A stretch of DNA of 64,000 nucleotides from Bacteroides sp. M10 (GTDB lineage: Bacteria; Bacteroidota; Bacteroidia; Bacteroidales; Bacteroidaceae), in NCBI RefSeq assembly GCF_014334015.1, contig NZ_CP060488.1, positions 6,220,501-6,284,500 of the forward strand, read 5' to 3'. Positions 47,818 to 57,298 of the stretch are shown one piece after another. The notes under the pieces are model-generated. The model searched no databases. It saw nothing but the letters and a program-made list of their open reading frames with translations, and was not told the DNA's origin. Positions within the stretch are counted from its first letter, which is position 1, and each line of letters begins with the position of its first letter. A program made the position numbers and the translations under genes.

Positions 47818-49020
47818 TTATCGCATATACCCGTTAGACTTGACTTCTTTATATCGTTTCAAAGCTTCCAAGTAGTAATAATCGGCATAATTCAGCGGAG
47901 TATCGACTTCACTATTATGTGGAAAACTACCGACCGAATGCATAAGAATAAATCCATGGTTCTCTCCTTCCCTTGCCAGATATGTTTCTGAAGAAAGCTG
48001 TTTCAAGATTTGCTCTGCATAACGGAAGTATTTCTGCCCTCGTTTTTCGTCTCCATACCCGCTTAACTCCAACAATGCGGAAGCTGTGATGGCAGCAGCC
48101 GAAGCGTCTCGAGGTTCGTTGGGTATGTTTGGAGCATTATAATCCCAATAAGGAATAAAATCTTTTTCGGACGGACAATGACTCATTATAAATTCTGCGA
48201 TTTTATATGCCGCTTTCAAATAAACATGTTGTTTCGTGAAACGATAACACATGGTATATCCATATACACCCCAAGCCTGACCACGTGCCCAAGACGATTC
48301 ATCATCATATCCCTGATAAGTACCTTTCGATTCGACCGTACCATCTTCCGGCAAATAACTGACTACATGATAAGATGTCATATCTTTCCGAAAATGGTTT
48401 TTCAATGTTTTGTCAGCATGTGCTATGGCAATCTCCCTATACTTCGAATTACCTGTCTGTTCCGATGCCCAGAAAAGCATTTCCAAATTCATCATATTAT
48501 CAATAATGACAGGATAACTCCAATTACCAAAGTCCCAGGAACGAATCAATCCGACTTTCGGTTCAAAACGTGTACAAAGACTTTCGGAAGAGTGAACGAG
48601 AATCAGACTGTCCGCAGGTTCCGGCTTTAAACGGATACCCTGCCCGTAACTACAAAACATCATAAAACCCAAATCATGGTTTTTTGTATAATATTGCATC
48701 GCTTCCAGACGATCTGTATACAAACGTGCCTGTTTCGCCAATTTCTCATTAGCTGTAAGTTCATACGCCAGCCACATAGAACCCGGGAAAAAACCGGAAG
48801 TCCAATCGGAAGGTTTTTCCAACCGGTATTCTCCATCTTTTAAAGAACGTGGAAAACAGAGGGTATCCGGTTCGTGTTTCAATTTTTCTGCCATATAGAG
48901 CAATTGATGTTCGGATGTATTCACCGCACGGTCAAACCACTTCATCTCATTTTCTCCCGGAACACTACAAGCAGTCAGAAAAGTAATTCCCACTACCACC
49001 ATAAAAAGTTTGCTATTCAT
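47818..49020 (-). CDS. GH88-like unsaturated glucuronyl hydrolase, lipoprotein
   Basis: 400 residues from the chosen start, with a lipobox at FLTAC (Cys18). The alpha/alpha-barrel shows PVIIDNMMNLEMLFWA and YDDESSWARGQAWGVYG. These hold the two aspartates that act in GH88 enzymes. GH88 removes the 4,5-unsaturated uronic acid left at the non-reducing end by a polysaccharide lyase, matching the heparinase-type lyase in this locus. A longer start at 49065 would fall only 7 bases after the -7 box, so 49020 is better. GH105 is the main alternative. Confidence 0.9.
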   Translation of the reverse strand: MNSKLFMVVVGITFLTACSVPGENEMKWFDRAVNTSEHQLLYMAEKLKHEPDTLCFPRSLKDGEYRLEKPSDWTSGFFPGSMWLAYELTANEKLAKQARLYTDRLEAMQYYTKNHDLGFMMFCSYGQGIRLKPEPADSLILVHSSESLCTRFEPKVGLIRSWDFGNWSYPVIIDNMMNLEMLFWASEQTGNSKYREIAIAHADKTLKNHFRKDMTSYHVVSYLPEDGTVESKGTYQGYDDESSWARGQAWGVYGYTMCYRFTKQHVYLKAAYKIAEFIMSHCPSEKDFIPYWDYNAPNIPNEPRDASAAAITASALLELSGYGDEKRGQKYFRYAEQILKQLSSETYLAREGENHGFILMHSVGSFPHNSEVDTPLNYADYYYLEALKRYKEVKSNGYMR

Positions 49021-49072
49021 TGTCTCAATCGATTTCTGTTTATTACATTTCATCACTAACAACAAAGTTAGA

Positions 49073-49080
49073 TTAACTCA
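49073..49080 (-). promoter_or_regulatory. GH88 gene promoter, -7 box
   Basis: On the minus strand this reads TAACTTTG, 52 bases before the chosen start. ATTG lies at the expected -33 distance (49101-49104). The gap 49021-49378 also holds the TGTCCG repeats and the next promoter, and no other gene. Confidence 0.6.
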
Positions 49081-49110
49081 CAGATATCGGTTTTACAAAA
49101 CAATCTTTTT

Positions 49111-49164
49111 ATGTCCGTTTCCGTTTCGATGAAGTTTGATTTTGTTCGGAAGTTGTCCGTTTTC
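49111..49164 (-). promoter_or_regulatory. Pair of TGTCCGTTT repeats upstream of the GH88 gene
   Basis: ATGTCCGTTT at 49111-49120 and TTGTCCGTTTTC at 49153-49164 are direct repeats about 42 bases (four helical turns) apart, roughly 35-85 bases upstream of the -7 box. Spacing and position suit an activator such as the AraC domain of the HTCS. The same core lies upstream of the fucosidase gene. Confidence 0.4.
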
Positions 49165-49341
49165 AGACAATTGTTTCTAATATAGTGCATATTGAAAATA
49201 AATTGGGACACTTTTACATAGTGTTATAGACGAACAAACCAGGCAACCGCACCAAAAGTTAGCTACACTGTATGCGAAAGAATGATAACCAATGAAACAT
49301 ATAAAATGATCATTAGCGGCATAGATAAACAGAAGAATTAT

Positions 49342-49349
49342 TATCTTTG
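49342..49349 (+). promoter_or_regulatory. Promoter of the AAA/nuclease-like gene, -7 box
   Basis: TATCTTTG, 30 bases before the ATG at 49379. No clear -33 box. Confidence 0.6.
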
Positions 49350-49378
49350 TTACTTGAATAAACAAAAGCAAGAATATT

Positions 49379-50935
49379 ATGAAGAAGCTTTATCCCATCG
49401 GAATACAGAGTTTTGAAAAATTGCGTAAAGAAAATTATCTTTATATAGACAAAACTTCATTCGTGTATGAACTGGTAAAATCCGGTTCCTACTACTTTCT
49501 TAGCCGTCCCCGGCGTTTTGGGAAAAGCCTTCTTCTATCCACTTTCGAAGCTTACTTCCAAGGCAAAAAGGAGCTGTTTCAAGGTCTTGCTGTTGAAAAA
49601 ATGGAGAAAGACTGGATTCAATACCCCATTCTGCATCTCGACTTAAATACGCAGAAGTATGACAGACCCGAAAGTTTGGATAATATACTTAACATGAAGC
49701 TGAATGAATGGGAATCGCTATATGGCTCCAATCCGGTGGAAATAGGTGCACCTCTCCGTTTTCTCGGCATTGTTCGCCGTGCCGCCGAACAGAGTGGTCG
49801 GCGGGTAGTGATTCTCATTGATGAATATGACAAGCCGATGTTGCAGGCCATTGGGAATGAAGAATTGCAGGATAGTTATCGTGATACTTTAAAAGCGTTC
49901 TATTCAGTACTCAAAACGATGGATAAGTATATCCAGTTCGCTTTTCTCACAGGAGTGACAAAGTTCGGGAAAGTGAGTGTATTCAGCGATTTGAATAATC
50001 TTAAAGATATTTCTATGGATAAACGGTATACCGAACTTTGCGGTATCACAAACGAAGAAATCCACCATTATTTAGAGACGGATTTACATATCCTTGCAGA
50101 TACGCAAGGCATGAGCTATGAAGAGACGTGCCAAGAATTGAAAGAGTGCTATGACGGATATCACTTTACTTTCGATTCGGCAGGTATATATAACCCTTTC
50201 AGTTTACTGAATACATTCGACTCTATGTCATTCGGTAATTACTGGTTTGAAACCGGTACTCCTTCCTATCTCGTCAAACTTCTGAAACGGGATAATTATG
50301 ACTTACACCAATTGGCCAATGATAAAGCGACTTCCGATACGCTGAACAGTATTGATTCTTCTTCCAAGAATCCTGTGCCCGTGATTTATCAGAGTGGTTA
50401 TCTTACCATCAAAGATTATGATAAACGTTTCGGTATCTACTATTTAGGATTCCCCAACCGGGAAGTGGAAGAAGGATTCATCAAATATCTGATTCCTTTT
50501 TATACTTCAATCGACGAAGGAAAGACCGCTTTCTACATTACAGAATTCGTCCATGATGTAGAAGAAGGTAATTATGAGGACTTCTTCATACGTCTGCAGA
50601 GTCTCTTTGCCGACACTCCTTACGAACTGATACGCGATTTGGAATTACATTATCAGAATGTATTATTTATCGTCAGCAAATTACTGGGGTTCTATGTACA
50701 GGCAGAGTATCACACCTCTGACGGACGCATTGATCTTACTGTACAAACTGATAAATACATTTATGTAATGGAATTCAAATTTGACGGAAGTGCGGAAGAA
50801 GCTCTTCAGCAAATTGAAGAAAAAAGATATATACTACCCTTTGCAAAAGATAATCGTAAGATTGTAAAGGCTGGGGTTAATTTCAGCTCAAAGACCCGGA
50901 ATATAGAAAAATGGCTGGTGAAAGAAGTAGAATAA
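49379..50935 (+). CDS. AAA-ATPase-like protein with C-terminal PD-(D/E)XK nuclease-type domain
   Basis: 518 residues, cytoplasmic. The N-terminal AAA-ATPase-like domain (about 1-290) has an atypical Walker A (SRPRRFGKSLLL) and Walker B VVILIDEYDKP. The C-terminal DUF1703-type domain (about 390-510) has D-x(n)-E-x-K residues in RIDLTVQTDKYIYVMEFKFD, the core of the PD-(D/E)XK fold. Proteins of this plan occur in many copies in Bacteroides, and their function is unknown. Roles in DNA or RNA cleavage or in defence have been suspected. It stands alone, with a promoter at 49342, at the edge of the PUL. Confidence 0.85.
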   Translation: MKKLYPIGIQSFEKLRKENYLYIDKTSFVYELVKSGSYYFLSRPRRFGKSLLLSTFEAYFQGKKELFQGLAVEKMEKDWIQYPILHLDLNTQKYDRPESLDNILNMKLNEWESLYGSNPVEIGAPLRFLGIVRRAAEQSGRRVVILIDEYDKPMLQAIGNEELQDSYRDTLKAFYSVLKTMDKYIQFAFLTGVTKFGKVSVFSDLNNLKDISMDKRYTELCGITNEEIHHYLETDLHILADTQGMSYEETCQELKECYDGYHFTFDSAGIYNPFSLLNTFDSMSFGNYWFETGTPSYLVKLLKRDNYDLHQLANDKATSDTLNSIDSSSKNPVPVIYQSGYLTIKDYDKRFGIYYLGFPNREVEEGFIKYLIPFYTSIDEGKTAFYITEFVHDVEEGNYEDFFIRLQSLFADTPYELIRDLELHYQNVLFIVSKLLGFYVQAEYHTSDGRIDLTVQTDKYIYVMEFKFDGSAEEALQQIEEKRYILPFAKDNRKIVKAGVNFSSKTRNIEKWLVKEVE

Positions 50936-50985
50936 TCAGACTTTATATCACTGCATGGATAGATGCATGTATGCCATGTATAAGG

Positions 50986-52185
50986 TTATAAATGTACGCT
51001 TTTTGAGATAAGAACCCACGCCCGATAACTACTTTTTTTATGAATCGGCACCAATGGCAAATAGCCTGATCTTATTCTTCCTTGTTCTATCTCCAAAGGA
51101 TAAGTCTCCTCCATTTCTTTATGTGCGCTCCAGGCTGCTCCTTCCGAAGGGTAATAGCTTATCTGAAAAGCTCCTGTCGAAACAGGATATATATAACGGT
51201 CATATATATGACGCGCCACCACTCCCATATTCATCCGCAAGTTGATTTCCACGCAGGGATGAATACGATAAACAGGGGAATCCGGGAAACGGCAGATCAT
51301 CATATCCACTCCCAAATAACCATTATAAATAGTTCCGAAGCGAAGAAATAACTCTTGTTCAAGGCAGTCGCGCAATTTAAAAATTTCTTCGGCAGGGATA
51401 TATTTCGAAAGGTTCCGTTCGATGGCAGCATCTGAAATCAGCAGATTACCTTCATACGCTCCACTCCCACCCGTACGAAATTGAGAATATCCGGCAAAGT
51501 CAAATCTACCGTTACCCAAAGAACGAAATTCCATAGCGAAATCTTCCACCTTATTAAATAAAGGTTCACCAATAACACCTCCCTGCTGATTACCGATACG
51601 TGAGCACCAACCGGAAATGGAAGGAGTATATACCCCTTTGCACCAATTCAGCCCTTTCCCACTACCGGACAAAGGAGCCTTCAACAAACAAGCTTCATGT
51701 GACTCTACAAATGATTTCCATTCTTCGGGAAGCGTCAGGTAAAAAGACTCCCCACAAAAATAAGTTCCGAGTTGCAGACGAGGTAACAATTCCACAGCAC
51801 AGGAACGATGGGAACAGAAACGCAGTTTATCCAATTGCCCAATAGAAGGAAGCTCGCTTTCTTCCACTCCCAAATCCAACAGTCGTTTTCTTATTGCTAT
51901 ATCCCAGCCCCAAGGATGAATATCCAAATTCCGCTCCGAAGCAAGTTCAGGTTCTGTCAGCAAATCAACCGAAAGTCCTAATAATTCCTGTATCTTCTTC
52001 ACATAGTCGAGATTATAGGCGGAAGAAGCTAACACCGCATTTCCCTCTTCTGCATACCACATCGGCAACAAAGCCAATTCGGATGCCATTTGCCGGGCGG
52101 AAGCCGGTGCCATATAGTTTGTTTCACCGCTGGCTAACGCCAAATCATGTTCCGGATTGAATATATAAAGAGCCTTTTTTGTCAT
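50986..52185 (-). CDS. ATP-grasp-like protein of unknown function
   Basis: 399 residues, no signal peptide. I do not recognise a named family. It begins KALYIFNPEHDLALASGE, and its second half looks like an ATP-grasp fold. LLKAPLSGSGKGL resembles the ATP-binding Lys and Gly loop, VIGEPLFNKVEDFAMEF follows, and YNGYLGVDMMI with HPCVEINLRMNMG resembles the magnesium-binding Glu-x-Asn site. Such enzymes join a carboxylate to an amine or thiol using ATP. The start at 52185 is chosen because the longer one (52215) lies in the -7 box region. It has no operon partner. Confidence 0.7.
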   Translation of the reverse strand: MTKKALYIFNPEHDLALASGETNYMAPASARQMASELALLPMWYAEEGNAVLASSAYNLDYVKKIQELLGLSVDLLTEPELASERNLDIHPWGWDIAIRKRLLDLGVEESELPSIGQLDKLRFCSHRSCAVELLPRLQLGTYFCGESFYLTLPEEWKSFVESHEACLLKAPLSGSGKGLNWCKGVYTPSISGWCSRIGNQQGGVIGEPLFNKVEDFAMEFRSLGNGRFDFAGYSQFRTGGSGAYEGNLLISDAAIERNLSKYIPAEEIFKLRDCLEQELFLRFGTIYNGYLGVDMMICRFPDSPVYRIHPCVEINLRMNMGVVARHIYDRYIYPVSTGAFQISYYPSEGAAWSAHKEMEETYPLEIEQGRIRSGYLPLVPIHKKSSYRAWVLISKSVHL

Positions 52186-52212
52186 TTCAAACGAATTCAA
52201 TACTTTATTCTG

Positions 52213-52220
52213 CAAATATA
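52213..52220 (-). promoter_or_regulatory. Promoter of the ATP-grasp-like gene, -7 box
   Basis: On the minus strand this reads TATATTTG (TAnnTTTG), 27 bases upstream of the start codon at 52185. Confidence 0.6.
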
Positions 52221-52292
52221 TACAGGAAATAGTCAGGAATGGCTACAATAAACAGAAAGTTCTAATTAAACTCACAATTTTGCCATCTCTAC

Positions 52293-52323
52293 TTTGCAAA
52301 TCCTAAAAAAAGCAGTATATTTG
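52293..52323 (+). promoter_or_regulatory. Promoter of the AAA/DUF4143-type gene
   Basis: TTTG at 52293-52296 and TATATTTG at 52316-52323 are 19 bases apart, a full Bacteroides -33/-7 promoter. It covers the longer possible start of the gene and so fixes the start at 52348. Confidence 0.78.
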
Positions 52324-52347
52324 CCACCCGAAAAACAAAGAACTGAA

Positions 52348-53526
52348 ATGGAATCATTCTATCGCACACACGCCTACCTCGTTGAGCACACCAATGCCCC
52401 CGTTCGCCGCGATCTTATGGACGAGATCGACTGGAGCGACCGCCTGATTGGTATCAAAGGAACACGTGGCGTAGGAAAAACCACTTTTCTTCTCCAATAC
52501 GCCAAAGAGAAATTCGGGAACGACCGTTCCTGCCTGTTCATCAACATGAACAACTTCTACTTCTCCGGACACAGCATTGTAGACTTTGCCTATGAATTCC
52601 AGAAACGTGGTGGAAAAGTTCTGTTGATCGACCAAGTGTTCAAGCATCCGGAATGGAGCAGAGAGTTACGTATGTGCTACGACCGTTTTCCTAATTTGAA
52701 GATTGTCTTTACCGGTTCATCCGTAATGCGACTGAAAGAGGAAAATCTTGAATTGCGTGATATTGCAAAAAGCTATAACCTGCGCGGATTTTCTTTCCGC
52801 GAATACCTGAACTTACAGACAGGCATGAAATTCAGGGCCTACAGCCTCGAAGAAATTCTTAGCACTCACGAACAGATTGCCAAAGGAGTACTCTCTAAAG
52901 TTCGTCCGCTGGATTACTTCCAGGATTACCTGCATCATGGGTTCTATCCATTCTTCCTCGAGAAGCGTAACTTTTCGGAGAATTTGCTGAAAACGATGAA
53001 CATGATGGTGGAAGTAGATATCCTGCTCATCAAACAAATTGAACTGAAATATCTTTCAAAGATAAAAAAATTACTATATTTGCTCGCTGTCGACGGACCG
53101 AAGGCTCCCAATGTGAGCCAACTGGCAAGCGACATACAGACATCCCGCGCCACGGTGATGAACTACATCAAGTATCTGGCAGATGCGCGACTCATTAATC
53201 TGGTTTATCCGAAAGGAGAAGAATTTCCTAAAAAACCTTCCAAGATAATGATGCACAACTCCAACCTGATGTATTCCATCTACCCCGTGAAAGTGGAGGA
53301 GCAGGATGTGCTCGACACATTCTTTGCAAATTCTTTATGGAAAGACCATAAGGTACATAAAGGAGATAAAAACGTCTCTTTTATGGTGGACGAAGTAATG
53401 CCGTTCAAAATTTGCCAGGAAGGAGCAAAGATCAAGAACAATCCGAATGTGACGTACGCGTTGCATAAGGCTGAAATAGGTCGGGGCAACCAGATACCTC
53501 TCTGGATGTTCGGCTTTTTATATTAA
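52348..53526 (+). CDS. AAA ATPase of the AAA_14/DUF4143 type
   Basis: 392 residues, cytoplasmic. The N-terminal ATPase has Walker A GTRGVGKTT (about residue 35) and a Walker B-like KVLLIDQVF (about residue 90), then ITFTGS-like KIVFTGSSVM as sensor. A winged-helix region (QLASDIQTSRATVMNYIKYL) leads into a DUF4143-type C-terminus. Proteins of this kind are common in Bacteroides and archaea, and their function is unclear. The next gene, encoding pyruvate:ferredoxin oxidoreductase, starts 32 bases downstream on the same strand, with no visible promoter between them. Confidence 0.82.
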   Translation: MESFYRTHAYLVEHTNAPVRRDLMDEIDWSDRLIGIKGTRGVGKTTFLLQYAKEKFGNDRSCLFINMNNFYFSGHSIVDFAYEFQKRGGKVLLIDQVFKHPEWSRELRMCYDRFPNLKIVFTGSSVMRLKEENLELRDIAKSYNLRGFSFREYLNLQTGMKFRAYSLEEILSTHEQIAKGVLSKVRPLDYFQDYLHHGFYPFFLEKRNFSENLLKTMNMMVEVDILLIKQIELKYLSKIKKLLYLLAVDGPKAPNVSQLASDIQTSRATVMNYIKYLADARLINLVYPKGEEFPKKPSKIMMHNSNLMYSIYPVKVEEQDVLDTFFANSLWKDHKVHKGDKNVSFMVDEVMPFKICQEGAKIKNNPNVTYALHKAEIGRGNQIPLWMFGFLY

Positions 53527-53558
53527 AAGATTTATTTACTTAAATATTTAATTTAGTT

Positions 53559-56500
53559 ATGACTAAACAGAAGAAATTCATCACTTGTGATGGTAATCAG
53601 GCTGCAGCGCATATCTCGTATATGTTCTCTGAAGTAGCAGCTATCTACCCCATCACTCCTTCTTCGACTATGGCTGAGTACGTAGACGAATGGGCTGCCG
53701 CAGGACGTAAGAACATCTTTGGCGAAACAGTATTGGTACAGGAAATGCAATCTGAAGGTGGTGCTGCCGGTGCAGTTCACGGTTCTCTTCAGGCTGGTGC
53801 GTTGACTACTACTTACACTGCTTCTCAAGGTCTGCTCCTGATGATCCCTAATATGTACAAAATTGCCGGTGAGTTCTTGCCTTGCGTATTCCATGTATCT
53901 GCTCGTACATTGGCTTCTCACGCATTGTGTATCTTCGGTGACCACCAGGACGTAATGTCAGCTCGTCAGACTGGCTTTGCGATGTTGGCTGAAGGCTCTG
54001 TACAGGAAGTTATGGATTTGGCTGGTGTTGCTCACTTGGCTACCATCAAATCTCGCGTTCCGTTCATGAACTTCTTCGATGGTTTCCGTACATCTCACGA
54101 AATCCAGAAGATTGAAATGTTGGAAAACGATGATCTTGCTCCGCTGATCGACCAGGAAGCTTTGGCTGAATTCCGTGCCCGCGCACTGAATCCGATGAAT
54201 CCGGTTGCCCGTGGTATGGCTGAAAACCCTGACCATTTCTTCCAACATCGTGAATCATGCAACAACTACTATGAAGCAGTTCCTGCTATCGTAGAAGAAT
54301 ACATGAATGAAATTTCTAAGATCACAGGTCGTAAATACGGTTTGTTCGATTACTATGGCGCAGAAGATGCAGAACGCGTAATTATCGCTATGGGTTCTGT
54401 AACAGAAGCTGCCCGCGAAGCTATCGACTACTTGGTAGCAAACGGCGAAAAAGTGGGTATGGTTGCCGTACACCTGTATCGCCCGTTCTCTGCTAAACAC
54501 TTCCTGGCTGCTGTACCTAAGACTGCCAAGACTATCGCAGTTCTTGACCGTACTAAAGAACCGGGTGCTAACGGTGAACCTCTTTATCTTGACGTTAAAG
54601 ACTGCTTCTACGGTGCAGAAAATGCTCCGGTTATCGTTGGCGGTCGCTACGGTTTGGGTTCTAAAGATACTACTCCTGCTCAAATCCTTTCAGTATTCGA
54701 AAACTTGGCTATGCCAATGCCGAAGAACCACTTCACTATCGGTATCGTAGACGACGTTACTTTCACTTCTCTTCCTCAAAAAGAAGAAATCGCTTTAGGC
54801 GGTGAAGGTATGTTCGAAGCTAAATTCTACGGTTTGGGTGCTGACGGTACTGTAGGTGCTAACAAGAACTCTGTAAAGATTATCGGTGACAACACTGATA
54901 AACACTGCCAGGCTTACTTCTCTTACGACTCTAAGAAATCTGGTGGTTTCACTTGTTCTCACTTGCGTTTCGGTGATAATCCGATCCGTTCCACTTATTT
55001 GGTAAATACACCAAACTTCGTTGCTTGTCACGTTCAGGCTTACCTGCACATGTACGACGTAACTCGTGGTTTGCGTAAGAACGGTTCTTTCTTGCTGAAC
55101 ACAATCTGGGAAGGTGAAGAACTGGCTAAGAACCTGCCTAACAAGGTTAAGAAATATTTCGCACAGAACAACATTTCTGTATACTATATCAACGCAACAC
55201 AGATTGCATTGGAAATTGGTTTGGGTAACCGTACCAACACTATCCTTCAATCTGCATTCTTCCGTATCACAGGCGTTATTCCTGTAGAACAAGCTGTTGA
55301 GCAGATGAAGAAATTCATCGTTAAGTCTTACGGTAAGAAGGGTGAAGACGTTGTCAACAAGAACTATGCTGCCGTTGACCGTGGTGGTGAATACAAGACT
55401 TTGGCTGTTGATCCTGCTTGGGCTAACCTACCGGATGACGCTAAAGCTGAAAACAACGATCCTGCATTCATCAACGAAGTAGTTCGTCCGATCAATGCAC
55501 AAGATGGTGACTTGTTGCCTGTATCTGCATTCAAGGGTATCGAAGACGGTACTTGGTATCAAGGTACTGCTAAATACGAAAAACGTGGTGTTGCTGCATT
55601 CGTTCCTGAATGGAATCCGGAAAACTGTATCCAGTGTAACAAGTGTGCATACGTTTGTCCTCACGCTTCTATCCGTCCGTTCGTACTCGATGCTGAAGAG
55701 CAGAAGGGTGCTAAGTTCGAACAATTGAAAGCAGTAGGTAAAGTATTCGACGGTATGACATTCCGTATCCAGGTTGACGTTCTCGACTGTCTGGGTTGCG
55801 GTAACTGTGCTGACATCTGTCCGGGTAATCCGAAGAAAGGTGGCAAAGCATTGACAATGAAACACCTCGAAAGCCAATTGGCTGAAGCTGACAACTGGAC
55901 TTACTGTGCTGAAAACGTGAAGACTAAACAACATCTTGTTGATATCAAGTCTAACGTGAAGAACTCACAGTTCGCTACTCCATTGTTTGAGTTCTCTGGT
56001 GCTTGCTCTGGTTGTGGTGAAACTCCGTATGTGAAATTGATTTCTCAATTGTTCGGTGACCGCGAAATGGTTGCTAACGCTACCGGATGTTCTTCTATCT
56101 ACTCTGGTTCAGTTCCTTCTACTCCGTATACTACAAACGAAAACGGTCACGGTCCTGCTTGGGCTAACTCACTGTTCGAAGACTTCTGTGAATTCGGTCT
56201 GGGTATGGAATTGGCTAACGAAAAGATGCGTGCCCGTATCGTGAAGTTATTCAACCAGATTTTGGAAGGCGACAACGCTCCTGCTGAAGCTAAAGAAGTA
56301 TTGAAGGCATGGATTGAAAACATGCATGATGCTGACAAGACAAAAGAATTGGCTCCTCAAATCGAAGCTATCATCGAACAAGGTATCGCTGCCGGATGTC
56401 CTGTTAGCAAAGAGCTGAAAGGCCTGACTCAATATCTTGTAAAACGCAGCCAGTGGATCATTGGTGGTGACGGTGCTTCTTATGATATCGGTTACGGTGG

Positions 56501-57110
56501 TCTTGACCATGTAATCGCTTCTGGTAAGGACGTTAACATCCTCGTTCTGGATACTGAAGTTTACTCTAACACAGGTGGTCAGTCTTCTAAGGCTACTCCG
56601 GTAGGTGCTATCGCTAAGTTCGCTGCTGCTGGTAAGCGCGTACGTAAGAAAGACCTCGGTCTGATGGCTACTACTTACGGTTATGTATATGTTGCACAGA
56701 TCGCTATGGGTGCTGACCAAGCTCAAACTCTGAAAGCTATCCGTGAAGCTGAAGCATATCCTGGACCATCTTTGATTATCGCTTACGCTCCGTGTATCAA
56801 CCACGGTCTGAAAGCAGGTATGGGTAAGAGCCAGGAAGAAGAAGAAAAGGCTGTTAAGTGTGGTTACTGGCACTTGTGGCGTTACAACCCTGCTTTGGAA
56901 GAAGAGGGTAAGAACCCATTCCAATTGGACAGCAAAGAACCGAACTGGGAAGAATTCCAAGGTTTCTTAAAGGGTGAAGTTCGTTACGCTTCTGTAATGA
57001 AACAATATCCTACTGAAGCTGAAGAACTGTTCAAAGCTGCTGAAGAAAACGCAAAATGGCGTTACAACAGCTACAAACGTTTGGCTAGAGAAAACTGGGG
57101 TGCTGAATAA
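53559..57110 (+). CDS. nifJ: Pyruvate:ferredoxin (flavodoxin) oxidoreductase, single chain
   Basis: 1183 residues, the length of fused homodimeric PFOR. It oxidises pyruvate with CoA to acetyl-CoA and CO2 and reduces ferredoxin, a central step in anaerobic energy metabolism. The domains run in the usual order: N-terminal pyruvate-binding (YPITPSSTMAEYVDEW), a middle gamma-type domain, two 4Fe-4S motifs near residues 690-760 (CIQCNKCAYVCP and CLGCGNCADICP), the proximal-cluster Cys in SGACSGCGETPY, and a thiamine diphosphate region (GGDGASYDIGYGGLDHV, LDTEVYSNTGGQSSK). Codon use is strongly biased, as expected for a highly expressed gene. A strong terminator follows. Confidence 0.97.
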   Translation: MTKQKKFITCDGNQAAAHISYMFSEVAAIYPITPSSTMAEYVDEWAAAGRKNIFGETVLVQEMQSEGGAAGAVHGSLQAGALTTTYTASQGLLLMIPNMYKIAGEFLPCVFHVSARTLASHALCIFGDHQDVMSARQTGFAMLAEGSVQEVMDLAGVAHLATIKSRVPFMNFFDGFRTSHEIQKIEMLENDDLAPLIDQEALAEFRARALNPMNPVARGMAENPDHFFQHRESCNNYYEAVPAIVEEYMNEISKITGRKYGLFDYYGAEDAERVIIAMGSVTEAAREAIDYLVANGEKVGMVAVHLYRPFSAKHFLAAVPKTAKTIAVLDRTKEPGANGEPLYLDVKDCFYGAENAPVIVGGRYGLGSKDTTPAQILSVFENLAMPMPKNHFTIGIVDDVTFTSLPQKEEIALGGEGMFEAKFYGLGADGTVGANKNSVKIIGDNTDKHCQAYFSYDSKKSGGFTCSHLRFGDNPIRSTYLVNTPNFVACHVQAYLHMYDVTRGLRKNGSFLLNTIWEGEELAKNLPNKVKKYFAQNNISVYYINATQIALEIGLGNRTNTILQSAFFRITGVIPVEQAVEQMKKFIVKSYGKKGEDVVNKNYAAVDRGGEYKTLAVDPAWANLPDDAKAENNDPAFINEVVRPINAQDGDLLPVSAFKGIEDGTWYQGTAKYEKRGVAAFVPEWNPENCIQCNKCAYVCPHASIRPFVLDAEEQKGAKFEQLKAVGKVFDGMTFRIQVDVLDCLGCGNCADICPGNPKKGGKALTMKHLESQLAEADNWTYCAENVKTKQHLVDIKSNVKNSQFATPLFEFSGACSGCGETPYVKLISQLFGDREMVANATGCSSIYSGSVPSTPYTTNENGHGPAWANSLFEDFCEFGLGMELANEKMRARIVKLFNQILEGDNAPAEAKEVLKAWIENMHDADKTKELAPQIEAIIEQGIAAGCPVSKELKGLTQYLVKRSQWIIGGDGASYDIGYGGLDHVIASGKDVNILVLDTEVYSNTGGQSSKATPVGAIAKFAAAGKRVRKKDLGLMATTYGYVYVAQIAMGADQAQTLKAIREAEAYPGPSLIIAYAPCINHGLKAGMGKSQEEEEKAVKCGYWHLWRYNPALEEEGKNPFQLDSKEPNWEEFQGFLKGEVRYASVMKQYPTEAEELFKAAEENAKWRYNSYKRLARENWGAE

Positions 57111-57132
57111 TAGCAATTATACCCTATAATAT

Positions 57133-57168
57133 AAAGCGGTAACCCCACAAGGATTACCGCTTTTTTTA
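57133..57168 (+). terminator. Terminator of the PFOR gene
   Basis: AAAGCGGTAA (57133-57142) pairs with TTACCGCTTT (57154-57163) around an 11-base loop, followed by a T-run. It lies 22 bases after the stop. Confidence 0.9.
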
Positions 57169-57298
57169 TTTCCTTGTTTATGAGCCCTATTAAACATATA
57201 CAACTTTTCACTTGATTCTTCGTATATAGTTAAAATTCTATTTTCTAATGAGATATGAGCATTTTAACTATTAATCGATGAAAATAGATTCAAGTTTA

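Noticed and set aside
56247..56960. 237-residue frame opposite the PFOR gene
   Set aside because: Antisense to the thiamine-binding region of a highly expressed enzyme, explained by codon bias.
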